A stretch of DNA of 64,000 nt from Microbacterium foliorum (GCF_003367705.1 NZ_CP031425.1:496001-560000); one strand, 5' to 3'. Numbered from the stretch's first letter, positions 48,979 through 57,860 are shown. Program-made: numbers and translations. Notes: generated by a model from the letters alone, not told the origin.

Positions 48979-51368
48979 GCGCCGCCGTCACGCTGCCGCT
49001 GCGGCGGTGGATCCTCGACCTCGGGGCGGCCGCCGTTCTCGGGGGTGTCGCCCTCGCCGGAATGTGGCCGACGTTCGCCGGAGGCAGCTACCTGCCCGCG
49101 GCCGTCGGCGGGATCCTGCTCGGGCTCGCGATCGCGGCCGTGTGCGCGTGGCGGGGCTGGGGCATGCTCCTCACGGCCGGAGTCACGATCGCGGCCTACT
49201 TCCTGCTCGGGGGTGCGCTCGCGCTGCCGCACACCGCGCTGTTCGGGGTGATCCCGACGCTCGACACGTGGCAGCGCCTCGCGCTGGGCACGGTGACGTC
49301 GTGGAAGCAGATGCTCACGACCGTCGCGCCGGTGGCCGCGTCCGACGGTCACCTGCTCGTTCCGTTCCTGCTGGGCCTTTTCGGAACCGTCCTCACGGCA
49401 TCCCTCGCTCTGCGTCTGCGGAACGTGGCCTGGGCGCTGCTGCCCGCGGGCGCCATGCTGATGCTCGTGATCCTGCTCGGAACACCGGAACCGGCGTTCC
49501 CCCTCGCGCAGGGCCTGGTCTTCGCGGTGATCGCGATCGCCTGGCTCGCTCTGCGCCAGCTGTGGGACCCGCACAACGCCGCCGTGTCGGTGAGCGAGAT
49601 CAACCCCGCACGTGCGGCCCGCATGAGGATGCGTCGGCTGCTCGCGGGAGCGGCGGTGCTCGCGATCGCCGCCGGTGCCGGAGTCGCGACGAGTGCGGTC
49701 GCGCAGCCGGTGCAGCCCCGTCATGTGTTCCGTGATGTGGTGATCCCGCCGTTCGATGTGCGGGACTACCCGAGCCCGCTGCAGTCGTTCCGCAAGAACG
49801 TGCGCGACCAGTCCGCAGAGACGCTGTTCACGGTGCAGGGGCTGCCCAAGGGCGCGCGGATCCGCATCGGGGTCATGGATCAGTTCGACGGGATGGTCTA
49901 CAACGTCACCGACGGCGGCCCCGATTCGTCGAGTGCCTTCACTCCGCTGCGCTCGAACATGTCGCCGGATGCGAAGGGCCTGCCGGTGACCCTCAAGTTC
50001 GATATCGGCGAGTACTCCGGTGTCTGGCTGCCGGATGCCGGTGCGGTGTCGGACATCGAATTCACCGGTGCTCGCGCGGATGAGCTGCGCCGGTCGGCGT
50101 TCTACAACCCGGCGACGGGGACCGCCGTGGTCACTTCGAAGCTCGCCTCGGGCGACACCTACACGGTCGACACGATCATGCCCGCGTCGGTCGAAGACCG
50201 GCAGCTCGCAGACGTCGACTTCGGCAAGGTGCCCCTGCCGACGCAGAGCAACGTGCCGGAGGAGCTCACCTCGCTCGCGGCCGAGACCGTGTCGGGGGCC
50301 GAGACGCCGATCGAGCAGGTGCGCGCTCTCGAGACCTTCCTGGCGGAGGGCGGATTCTTCAGCCACGGGCTCGAGGGTGAGGTGCTCTCCCGAGCCGGGC
50401 ACACGGCCGAGCGCATCTCGACGCTCGTCGGCGGCGACCAGATGATCGGCGACGACGAGCAGTACGCGGTCGCGATGGCTCTGCTCGCCCGCGAGGTCGA
50501 CATCCCCGCTCGCGTCGTCATGGGGTACTACCCCGACGAGGAGAGGGCGGGCGACGCGACGTTCGACGCCACCGGCGACGACGTGCATGCCTGGGTGGAG
50601 GTCAACTTCGCCGGCATCGGCTGGATGAGCTTCGACCCGACGCCCCCTGAAGACAAGGTCCCCAACGACCAGAACACCAAGCCGAGGGCGGATCCCAAGC
50701 CCCAGGTGCTGCAGCCGCCGCCTCCTCCGCAGGAGCCGGTCGACCTGCCGCCGACCCTTCCGGATGACCGCAAGGGCGAAGAGGAGACCTTCGACGTCCT
50801 GGGGCTGATCGGCGTGATCCTCGCCGTCGGCGGCATCGTCTTGGGCATCCTGCTGCTCGTCGCGGCGCCCTTCATCGTCGTCGGCGCCTGGAAGGCGGCC
50901 ACCCGCCGGGCCCGCCGCAACGCCGCCGAACCGACGGATCGCATCAGCGGAGGCTGGGACGAGGTCACCGACCGCGCCGTCGACTACGGCGCGAGGCTCG
51001 ACACGGGCGGCACGCGGATCGAAGAGGGGGCGACGCTCGCGGCGACGCTCGAGCTGCCACGGGCGGCGCGACTCGCCGAACGTGCGGATGCCGTGATCTT
51101 CGGCCCCGACGATCCCACACCCGAAGACGTCGAGGCGTTCTGGGCCGAGGTCGATGTCATCGTCGGCGGGCTCGGCGCGGACGCCGGATTCTTCCGGCGG
51201 CTCCGAGCGCGGCTGAGCCTGCGCTCGCTGCTCGGCGGGACCGCCGTCGGCGCACGGCTCGCCGAGTGGCGAGACGCCGCCATCGCGCGCCGCGGCAACC
51301 GACCTGAGACGATCGGTCGCAGCACTCGACAGTCGTCCACCTCCCCCCTCGAGAGCGAGAGATCATGA
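48975..51368 (+). CDS. Transglutaminase-like membrane protein lacking the catalytic Cys (module B)
   Basis: A 797-residue protein built like its module A paralogue: N-terminal membrane helices (about 10-230), an extracytoplasmic region, a transglutaminase-like core (about 485-560), a Pro-rich linker, one helix (about 607-638) and a cytosolic tail. The core reads GDDEQYAVAMALLAREVDIP where active homologues have G-x-Cys-E-Q-Y-A, so Asp494 replaces the Cys. Unlike module A, His538 (DVHAWVEV) and Asp554 (SFDPTP) are kept. Without the thiol, classical transglutaminase or protease chemistry is not expected. Overlaps both neighbours by ATGA. Confidence 0.9.
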   Translation: MSAAVTLPLRRWILDLGAAAVLGGVALAGMWPTFAGGSYLPAAVGGILLGLAIAAVCAWRGWGMLLTAGVTIAAYFLLGGALALPHTALFGVIPTLDTWQRLALGTVTSWKQMLTTVAPVAASDGHLLVPFLLGLFGTVLTASLALRLRNVAWALLPAGAMLMLVILLGTPEPAFPLAQGLVFAVIAIAWLALRQLWDPHNAAVSVSEINPARAARMRMRRLLAGAAVLAIAAGAGVATSAVAQPVQPRHVFRDVVIPPFDVRDYPSPLQSFRKNVRDQSAETLFTVQGLPKGARIRIGVMDQFDGMVYNVTDGGPDSSSAFTPLRSNMSPDAKGLPVTLKFDIGEYSGVWLPDAGAVSDIEFTGARADELRRSAFYNPATGTAVVTSKLASGDTYTVDTIMPASVEDRQLADVDFGKVPLPTQSNVPEELTSLAAETVSGAETPIEQVRALETFLAEGGFFSHGLEGEVLSRAGHTAERISTLVGGDQMIGDDEQYAVAMALLAREVDIPARVVMGYYPDEERAGDATFDATGDDVHAWVEVNFAGIGWMSFDPTPPEDKVPNDQNTKPRADPKPQVLQPPPPPQEPVDLPPTLPDDRKGEEETFDVLGLIGVILAVGGIVLGILLLVAAPFIVVGAWKAATRRARRNAAEPTDRISGGWDEVTDRAVDYGARLDTGGTRIEEGATLAATLELPRAARLAERADAVIFGPDDPTPEDVEAFWAEVDVIVGGLGADAGFFRRLRARLSLRSLLGGTAVGARLAEWRDAAIARRGNRPETIGRSTRQSSTSPLESERS

Positions 51369-52906
51369 CCCAGCCCGCGATCGACAGCAGCGCGCCGGTC
51401 TCGAGGCGCGCCATCGCCTACCTGATCGACGCCCTCATCGCCGGCGCCATCGGCACGGTGGGCGTCGTGATCGCCGCCCTGATCACGTTCGCACCGAGGC
51501 CCGTCGACGAGCTCCTCGTGGTGGCGCCCCTCGCGTACGGCGCGGTGCTGCTGGTGCTGGTGGCATGGTTCCTCGTCTACACGTTCATGCAGACGCGCGG
51601 CGGCTCGATCGGCATGCGTGCGCAGGGCGTGCGACTCGCGTCCGCTGTCGACGGCACCCCGCTCGGCTTCGGCCGGGCGCTGCTGCGCAACGTGGTGTTC
51701 GGGGCGGCGGCCGGCATCGTCGTCGGGTACTTCACCCCGCTGTTCGACGGATCCGGGCGCTTCCAGGGATGGCACGACAAGGTGTCGAAGGCGGTCGTCC
51801 TCGACGCGCGCACGTCGGCTGCGCCGGCCCGTCGTGCGGAGGCGGGCGCGGGGACCTCGCAGAGCACCGCGACGCCCGGCCGGGGCATCGGCGTGCCCGC
51901 GCAGCCGACGACCGTCGGCCCGCCGCCTGTGCCGCTGCTCCCTCCGGCTCCGCTGGCCGGCGGATACGCCGCGACCGTCTCGGCTCCTCCCGGATACCCG
52001 GCCTCGGCCGCGCCGTCTCCGTCAGCCGGGCCCGCGACCCCCGCGTTCTCGGCTCCGCCGGCTCCGTCAGCCGAGCCCGCGACCTCCGGTTTCTCGGCTC
52101 CGCCCGCTGTCTCGGCTCCGCCCGCTGTCTCGACTCCGCCTGCTGTCTCGGCCCCGCCCTTCGCAGGTGACGCGTCGGCGTCGTCGACGGCGGGTACCGG
52201 GTCGGCGTTCTCCGTGCCGTCCGGCGGCGCTCCGTTCGCGGTTCCGTCTCTGCCGTCGAGGTCCCCCGCACCCGAGCCCGTGAGCCCCGAGGCTCACGCT
52301 TCCGGTCAGCCCGTCACCCCGGCATCCGCCCCTCCGGTGCCCGGAGGCGACGCGCTGATCGCGTTCGTCCCCGGCGTCACCGCCGCGGCCTCCGCGGTGC
52401 CGTCGAGCCCCGCGCCTCCGGTCGTCGATCCCCCAGGTGCCACGCCCGGTGCGCCGGGGGCATACGACGCCGTCGACTCGGGTCCTGTCGCCGTCGAGCT
52501 CTTCGAGGAGACGATCGTGCAGCCGCGTTCGACGCCCGCGCAGCTCGAGGATGAGCTGGAGTCGACGCGCATCAGCATCCCCGGACATCGTCTGCTGTTC
52601 ACCTGGGACGACGGCACCCGCGTGACCGTCTCGCGCCGAACGCTGTTCGGGCGCAACCCCGCGCATGAGGACGGCACGGAGCGGGTGACCGTGCGAGACG
52701 AGACGCTGTCGCTCTCGAAGACCCATTTCGAGGCCGCGGCTGAGGTCTCCGGCGGCTGGGTTCTCGACCGGCATTCGACCAACGGCATGACCATCGTGCG
52801 CGACGGCGAGCGCATCGACTGCCCGCCCGGGCAGCGCGTTCCCGTGCGTCTCGGCGATGCGATCGAGATCGGTGACCGGATCCTCACGATCGGCGGGTAC
52901 GTATGA
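51365..52906 (+). CDS. RDD membrane domain fused to a C-terminal FHA domain (module B)
   Basis: A 513-residue protein. Residues about 12-150 are an RDD domain (SRRAIAYLIDALIAGAIGTV; TRGGSIGMRAQGVRL; FQGWHDKVSKAVVL) with three helices. A 240-residue Pro/Ala/Ser-rich linker follows. The end (about 415-513) is an FHA domain: FGRNP, SLSKTHFEAA and DRHSTNGMT. Two kinase-site-like motifs lie just before it (FEETIVQP and LESTRISIPG). It takes the place of the DUF5684-FHA protein of module A: same layout with a different membrane domain. Coupled to the transglutaminase-like gene and to the PP2C gene by ATGA overlaps. Confidence 0.92.
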   Translation: MTQPAIDSSAPVSRRAIAYLIDALIAGAIGTVGVVIAALITFAPRPVDELLVVAPLAYGAVLLVLVAWFLVYTFMQTRGGSIGMRAQGVRLASAVDGTPLGFGRALLRNVVFGAAAGIVVGYFTPLFDGSGRFQGWHDKVSKAVVLDARTSAAPARRAEAGAGTSQSTATPGRGIGVPAQPTTVGPPPVPLLPPAPLAGGYAATVSAPPGYPASAAPSPSAGPATPAFSAPPAPSAEPATSGFSAPPAVSAPPAVSTPPAVSAPPFAGDASASSTAGTGSAFSVPSGGAPFAVPSLPSRSPAPEPVSPEAHASGQPVTPASAPPVPGGDALIAFVPGVTAAASAVPSSPAPPVVDPPGATPGAPGAYDAVDSGPVAVELFEETIVQPRSTPAQLEDELESTRISIPGHRLLFTWDDGTRVTVSRRTLFGRNPAHEDGTERVTVRDETLSLSKTHFEAAAEVSGGWVLDRHSTNGMTIVRDGERIDCPPGQRVPVRLGDAIEIGDRILTIGGYV

Positions 52907-53715
52907 GGTCCGCACTTGTGGTCACGTCGGGGTCCGCGACGCACATCGGTCTGCGGCGTGCGCTCAACGAGGACTCCCTCCTGGCCGAGGCGCCCGTCTT
53001 CATCGTCGCCGACGGGATGGGCGGCCACGAGGCCGGTGAGCACGCCAGCGCGAGGGTGATCGAGGAGTTCTCGTCGTTCATCGGGCGCAGCTCGTTGACG
53101 CTCGGCGAGGTTCGCGGCGCTCTCGACCGCGCGAGGGCCGGGGTGGAGGATCTCTCGACGGGCGGCAACGGGCGGGCCGGCACGACGCTGAGTGGCGTCA
53201 TGGTGGCCTCCGTCGACGGAACGGGGTACTGGCTGGCGGTCAACATCGGCGACTCGCGCACCTATCGGCTCGCCGACGGCGAGCTCGAGCAGATCAGCGT
53301 CGACCACTCCGTGGTGCAGGAGCTCGTCGAGTCGGGAGAGCTCACCCCCGCCGAAGCCGCGACCGACCGTCGGCGCAACATCATCACCCGCGCGATCGGG
53401 GGGAGCAGCACCGGTGATGCCGACTACTGGCTGTTCCCCGCCGAAGAGGGGGATCGCATCCTCGTGTGCTCCGACGGCATCACCTCCGAGCTTTCGGATC
53501 AGCGGATCAGCGAGATCCTCTCCCGCGTGCCGGATCCGCAGCTCGCCGCCGACGCCCTGATCGCCGAAGCCCTGCAGTCGGGCGGGCACGATAACATCAC
53601 GGTCGTGATCGTCGACGCGGTCCGAGTCTCATCCAGGCCGGGTGGGGGACTCGAGTCCGAGGAGTTCGACATCGATGTCGACACGCTGCCACGCGCAGCA
53701 GGAGGGGTTCGCTGA
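52903..53715 (+). CDS. PP2C-family Ser/Thr protein phosphatase (module B)
   Basis: A 270-residue PPM/PP2C phosphatase with full metal motifs: NEDSLLA, VADGMGGHEAGEHAS, IGDSRTYRL, LVCSDGITSEL and GGHDNITVVI. It resembles the module A phosphatase throughout the domain. The C-terminal tail is acidic (ESEEFDIDVDTLP). ATG overlaps the previous stop (ATGA); the next gene begins 1 nt after its stop, exactly as in module A. Confidence 0.95.
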   Translation: MRSALVVTSGSATHIGLRRALNEDSLLAEAPVFIVADGMGGHEAGEHASARVIEEFSSFIGRSSLTLGEVRGALDRARAGVEDLSTGGNGRAGTTLSGVMVASVDGTGYWLAVNIGDSRTYRLADGELEQISVDHSVVQELVESGELTPAEAATDRRRNIITRAIGGSSTGDADYWLFPAEEGDRILVCSDGITSELSDQRISEILSRVPDPQLAADALIAEALQSGGHDNITVVIVDAVRVSSRPGGGLESEEFDIDVDTLPRAAGGVR

Positions 53716-53716
53716 C

Positions 53717-55372
53717 ATGCAGACGATCTACCGACCGGGGCAGTGGTACCTGATCGTGATTCCGGGGGCTCTCGTCGCGCTGCCGCCCGACGTGCACAAC
53801 GACCTGGTCTCGCGGCTGTGGGAGAGGCTCCCCGCCGAGAAGACGCTGGCGAGCGTCATGGACGTGCTCACGACGGCCGCGGGCGGATCCTTCGTCGCCC
53901 TGCCGCCGTTCGCGGCAGCGGTCGTCGAGGGATCCGCGGTGCGCATCGCACTGCGCGGCGGGGTCGTGGCCCGGGTCAGCTCCGAGACCGGTGCCTCGTT
54001 CGAGCTGTCGGGTGCCGAGGTGACGACCTGGAGCGAGCACTTCGTCGGCGACGCCACGCGCATCGAGGTCACGGTGGAGCAGACGGATGCCGCGGCAATG
54101 CTGCCCGTGCAGAGCGGCATCGTGCGTGCGGCCGCCGCGAGCGCCGAGCTCGAGGCCGATGACGACGCCCCGATCGCGGTGGCGCTCGGGGCGACTCCGC
54201 AGATCGATCGGGTCGAGTCGGGTGCCTCCGCCGCCGCGCTCGCCGGAGGCGCGGCGCCCGCGCTGGCGCTCTTCGGCGTGCCGTCGTCGCCGAGTGTCGA
54301 CGGCGTCCCCGACATCCCCGGCGTCGCGACACCGGCGCCGCAGCCGCAGCAGACGGAGTCCGAGTCGGGCGAGACCGATGCGCCGGAGGAGTCGGGCGAG
54401 CCGGAGGAGCCGGACGTCGACGAGCCTGCCGCCGTCGAGCCCTCCGCGGAGGAGCCCTCTGCGGAGGAGCCGGAGGAGTCCGCGAAGGACGGGTCGGAGG
54501 AGTCCGCCGACGACGAGTCCTTCCCTGAGGAGACCATCGTCGCGGCGCCGGCCGAGCCTGCTGGCGGCGCGGGGTCCATCTCCCCGCCTCCCGCGATCCC
54601 TGCTGTCCCGGCCGTGCCCGTCCTGCCCCCGCCTCCGCTTCCCGGCGAGACTGTCTCCGGCGAGGCCGTCTCCGACGACGAGGTCTCCGACGACGAGGTC
54701 TCCGACGAGACCATCGCGGGCGAGACCGTCGCGGGCCACACCGTCTCGGACGAGGACGGCCTCGACGAACACACCTGGGAGCCGCCGCGGCAGAGCTTCG
54801 CGCCGCAGAACGACGTCGACGAGATCGAGCAGCTCTTCGACGAGACGCTGCAGGGCGGATCCGAAGGGACCGCTGCCCCGGCGGCGCCTCCCGTCGCGAG
54901 GGTGGCACCGGTGCCCGCTCTGGGCGATCACGACGGAGCCACGATCACCTCGGCCGAGCTCGACGATCTCCGGCGTCGGCAGGCGGCCTCCGATGACGTC
55001 GCCACGCAGGTCCTCGCGGCGGTCCCCTCCGGTCACGGCCGCATCCGGGTGTCCTCGGGGCAGGTCGTCGAGCTCGACCGCACCGTCATCATCGGGCGCC
55101 GACCGCGCTCGACCAGGGCGAGCGGACACGACCTCCCGCACCTCGTCGCGGTCGACAGCCCGCAGCAGGACATCTCCCGCAATCATCTCGAGATCCGACC
55201 CGACGCCGGCACGGTCGTCGTCATCGACCTGCGCACGACGAACGGCTCCACCCTCGTGCGGCCGGGAGCCGAGCCGATGCGCCTGCACCCGGGCGAGCAG
55301 ACCCTGGTGCTGTCGGGCGATGTCGTCGACCTGGGAGACGGGGTGACGGTCCTCTTCGAGGACATCCCGTGA
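53717..55372 (+). CDS. FHA domain protein with acidic and pentapeptide-repeat linker (module B)
   Basis: A 551-residue soluble protein. Residues 1-140 are a compact beta-rich domain I cannot name. A very acidic linker follows (EESGEPEEPDVDEP; SAEEPSAEEPEES) with Thr motifs FPEETIVAAP, a seven-unit pentapeptide array (310-344) and LFDETLQGG. The C-terminal FHA domain (about 450-551) has IIGRRP, ISRNHLEIRP and DLRTTNGSTL. ATG 53717 is chosen because it follows AGGAGGGG and the PP2C stop; the reading frame is open further upstream but overlaps PP2C. Its stop overlaps the GTG of the kinase gene. Probably a cytosolic adaptor between kinase and phosphatase. Confidence 0.87.
   Translation: MQTIYRPGQWYLIVIPGALVALPPDVHNDLVSRLWERLPAEKTLASVMDVLTTAAGGSFVALPPFAAAVVEGSAVRIALRGGVVARVSSETGASFELSGAEVTTWSEHFVGDATRIEVTVEQTDAAAMLPVQSGIVRAAAASAELEADDDAPIAVALGATPQIDRVESGASAAALAGGAAPALALFGVPSSPSVDGVPDIPGVATPAPQPQQTESESGETDAPEESGEPEEPDVDEPAAVEPSAEEPSAEEPEESAKDGSEESADDESFPEETIVAAPAEPAGGAGSISPPPAIPAVPAVPVLPPPPLPGETVSGEAVSDDEVSDDEVSDETIAGETVAGHTVSDEDGLDEHTWEPPRQSFAPQNDVDEIEQLFDETLQGGSEGTAAPAAPPVARVAPVPALGDHDGATITSAELDDLRRRQAASDDVATQVLAAVPSGHGRIRVSSGQVVELDRTVIIGRRPRSTRASGHDLPHLVAVDSPQQDISRNHLEIRPDAGTVVVIDLRTTNGSTLVRPGAEPMRLHPGEQTLVLSGDVVDLGDGVTVLFEDIP
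54644..54748 (+). repeat. Seven tandem 15-nt units encoding pentapeptides
   Basis: Units read GETVS, GEAVS, DDEVS, DDEVS, DETIA, GETVA, GHTVS (residues 310-344 of the FHA protein). Third and fourth units are identical in protein. Most carry acidic-Thr or acidic-Val-Ser, so the array resembles repeated kinase sites. Confidence 0.8.
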
Positions 55373-57108
55373 GCCGCCGGCCGTCGCCGCCGCCGCAGCT
55401 TCCCGGATTCCGCTATCTCGAGCACCTCGGAACCGGCGGCTTCGCCGACGTGTTCCTCTACGAGCAGCAGATGCCCCGCCGCCGGGTGGCGGTGAAGGTC
55501 CTGCTGGCCGATCGTCTCGAGACCGGCGCGGCGCAGGAGTTCACCGACGAGGCGAACGTCATGGCGATGCTGTCGACCCATCCGGCGATCGTGACGATCT
55601 ACCAGGCGGGGGTCGCCGGCGACGGCCGGCCGTACCTGGTCATGGAGTTCTGCCCCCGGCCGAACCTGCAGGTGCGGGCCAGACGCGAGCAGTTCTCGGT
55701 CGCAGAGACGCTGCGCGTGGGCATCCAGGTGGCCGGCGCTGTCGAGACCGCGCACCGGGCCGGCGTTCTGCATCGCGACATCAAACCGGCCAACATCCTC
55801 GTCACCGAATACAACCGGCCCGCTCTCACCGATTTCGGCATCGCGTCGACCACGGCCGCAGCCACCGAGTCCTCGGGGATGTCGATCCCCTGGTCGCCGC
55901 CCGAGTCGTTCGCCGATCCGCCCAAGAGCGGCCCGCGCACCGACGTCTGGGCGCTGGGGGCGACGCTGTTCACCCTGCTGGCCGGACGCTCGCCGTTCGA
56001 GCGACCCGGCGAGCGGAACACCGGTGCCGATCTCATCGAACGCATCGAGCGGGCGGCGGTGCCGCAGCTCGGCCGCCCGGATTCGCCGGAGAGCCTGCAG
56101 CGAGTGCTCGAGCGGGCGATGGCGAAGAACCCGGATGATCGGTATCCCAGTGCTGTCGCGTTCGCGCGCGCCCTGCAGAAGGTGCAGATCGAGCTCTCGC
56201 ACTCGGTGACGACTATCGACATCGTCGACGAGCATCCGGTCGACGAGACGCCGGGCGACGATGGGGACGGGCTCACGAGAGTGCGCGACGTGCACTCGAT
56301 CAGTCCCGAGAGCCCCACCGCCACTCGTCCGTCGGCGACGACGCAGCGCAAGCATCCGGTGGGTGCCGTCGACGTGCCGCGGTTCGATCGCCCGCCCGCG
56401 TCGGATGCGCTCGCCGAGACCCAGCACCGCGTACAGGCCGCACCGGCCGCACCCGTCGCGCCTGTGCCCGGCATGACGCCGCCGCCGTTCGACGACGACA
56501 TCACGGCGGTGCGCGGTCCGACCGTCGTCACCCCCGACGCGCCGTGGTCGCCGCATCCGCAGACCGCCCCGGGCGCGGGCGCACCGCCGTTCCCGGGCAC
56601 CCCGGCACCCCACGACGCGCGGCATCCGGGCACCCCGCAGTATGCGCCCGCGACGCCGTCGACCGCAGCGGACGCACCGGCCGCACCCCGCTCCCGCATG
56701 CCCTGGTGGGTCTGGGTGCTCGGAGTGGTCGCCGCGGCATCGGTGGTGGCGGGGGTCGTCCTCGTGAGCAGTCTCGCCGGTTCGCTCGTGCCGACTCCGG
56801 AGCAGACCGCGCAGGCGCCCGATCCGCAGGATCCGCTCGTCTCCGGCCCGGTGCCCGAGGCGGAGGATCTCGAGGGGACGAACACGGCCGGAGTCGTCGC
56901 TTTCACCTGGACGAATCCCGACCCGCAGCCCGACGACTCGTACATCTGGTACGAGGTGACGCTGGACGGACCGCAGGAAGCGCATATCGTTGAACAGACC
57001 GACGTCACTCTGGAGGGGGATCGTTCGGGACGCACCTGCATCGAGGTGCTCATCAAACGGGCTGACGGGCGATCTTCGCCCGAGCCGATCAGGGGGTGTG
57101 TGGGCTGA
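55369..57108 (+). CDS. Membrane-anchored Ser/Thr protein kinase with small ectodomain (module B)
   Basis: A 579-residue Hanks-type kinase. Gly loop LGTGGFADV, Lys43 (AVKVLL), Asp137 in HRDIKPAN, Asp155 in TDFGIA and SIPWSPPE are intact. A 180-residue Pro/Ala/Thr-rich juxtamembrane region follows, one membrane helix (WWVWVLGVVAAASVVAGVVL, about 446-468), and an extracytoplasmic domain of about 110 residues that is FN3-like (VVAFTWTNPDPQP, WYEVTLDG) with a possible disulfide. The kinase domain is clearly related to that at 24773, with the same residue numbers for key positions, but that one has no ectodomain. GTG start overlaps the FHA gene; its stop overlaps the next ATG (TGATG). Confidence 0.94.
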   Translation: MSRRPSPPPQLPGFRYLEHLGTGGFADVFLYEQQMPRRRVAVKVLLADRLETGAAQEFTDEANVMAMLSTHPAIVTIYQAGVAGDGRPYLVMEFCPRPNLQVRARREQFSVAETLRVGIQVAGAVETAHRAGVLHRDIKPANILVTEYNRPALTDFGIASTTAAATESSGMSIPWSPPESFADPPKSGPRTDVWALGATLFTLLAGRSPFERPGERNTGADLIERIERAAVPQLGRPDSPESLQRVLERAMAKNPDDRYPSAVAFARALQKVQIELSHSVTTIDIVDEHPVDETPGDDGDGLTRVRDVHSISPESPTATRPSATTQRKHPVGAVDVPRFDRPPASDALAETQHRVQAAPAAPVAPVPGMTPPPFDDDITAVRGPTVVTPDAPWSPHPQTAPGAGAPPFPGTPAPHDARHPGTPQYAPATPSTAADAPAAPRSRMPWWVWVLGVVAAASVVAGVVLVSSLAGSLVPTPEQTAQAPDPQDPLVSGPVPEAEDLEGTNTAGVVAFTWTNPDPQPDDSYIWYEVTLDGPQEAHIVEQTDVTLEGDRSGRTCIEVLIKRADGRSSPEPIRGCVG

Positions 57109-57821
57109 TGGAGATCACTGTCGAATTCGCCGGAGAGTACTTCGAGCTGACACCGGGGGAGCCGTTCTACGTCGGCCGCCAGGGTGACCTCGAACTCGAC
57201 GACAATCTCTTCCTGCATCGCCACTTCCTCGAGATCGCCGACAAGGACGGCCTGTGGTGGCTGTCGAACGTCGGGTCCCGTCTGACCGCGACGGTGACGG
57301 ACTCGTCGGGCGGAGTGAACGCCTGGCTCGCCCCCGGCGCCCGGCTGCCCGTGGTGTTCGAGCAGACCACCGTCGTCTTCACCGCCGGGCCGGTGACCTA
57401 CGAGCTCACGATCCACTCCAAGGGCCCCACCTTTCACCTCGACCCCCGCGAGAACGCGGAGGACGGGCAGTCCACGATCGGGCACGTGCCGCTGACCGCG
57501 CGACAGCGACTGCTGATCCTCGCGCTCGCCGAGCCCGCGCTGAAGCGCGACGGCACAGGGGCGAGCGAGATCCCCAGCTCGGCGCAGGCCGCCGCGCGTC
57601 TGGGATGGACGAGCACCCAGTTCAACCGCAAGCTCGACAACGTGTGCGACAAGTTCGACCGCATCGGCCTGCAGGGCATGCGGGGCGGGCAGGGCAAGCT
57701 CGCGATGAACCGCAAGGCGCGTCTGGTCGAGTACGCGGTCTCGAGCCGTCTGGTGACCCGCGACGACCTGGCGCAGCTCGATGCCCCGATCGACGACCTC
57801 GAGGACGACGAGGAGTCGTGA
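57108..57821 (+). CDS. FHA domain protein with HTH-like C-terminus (end of module B)
   Basis: A 237-residue soluble protein. The N-terminal half (about 8-100) is FHA-like (FYVGRQGDLELDDN, LHRHFLEIADKDGLWWLSNV), with weaker conservation of the phosphothreonine site than the other FHA proteins here. The C-terminal half (about 128-237; LTARQRLLILALAEPAL, SSAQAAARLGWTSTQFNRKL, DNVCDKFDRIGLQG) looks like a winged helix-turn-helix, so phosphorylation-linked DNA binding is possible; inference. ATG overlaps the kinase stop. It is the last gene before the type VII secretion genes, and a promoter follows, so it closes module B. Confidence 0.75.
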   Translation: MEITVEFAGEYFELTPGEPFYVGRQGDLELDDNLFLHRHFLEIADKDGLWWLSNVGSRLTATVTDSSGGVNAWLAPGARLPVVFEQTTVVFTAGPVTYELTIHSKGPTFHLDPRENAEDGQSTIGHVPLTARQRLLILALAEPALKRDGTGASEIPSSAQAAARLGWTSTQFNRKLDNVCDKFDRIGLQGMRGGQGKLAMNRKARLVEYAVSSRLVTRDDLAQLDAPIDDLEDDEES

Positions 57822-57860
57822 GCGGGTCGCGCCGCCTCCGCAAGCCGACCACACGCACGA

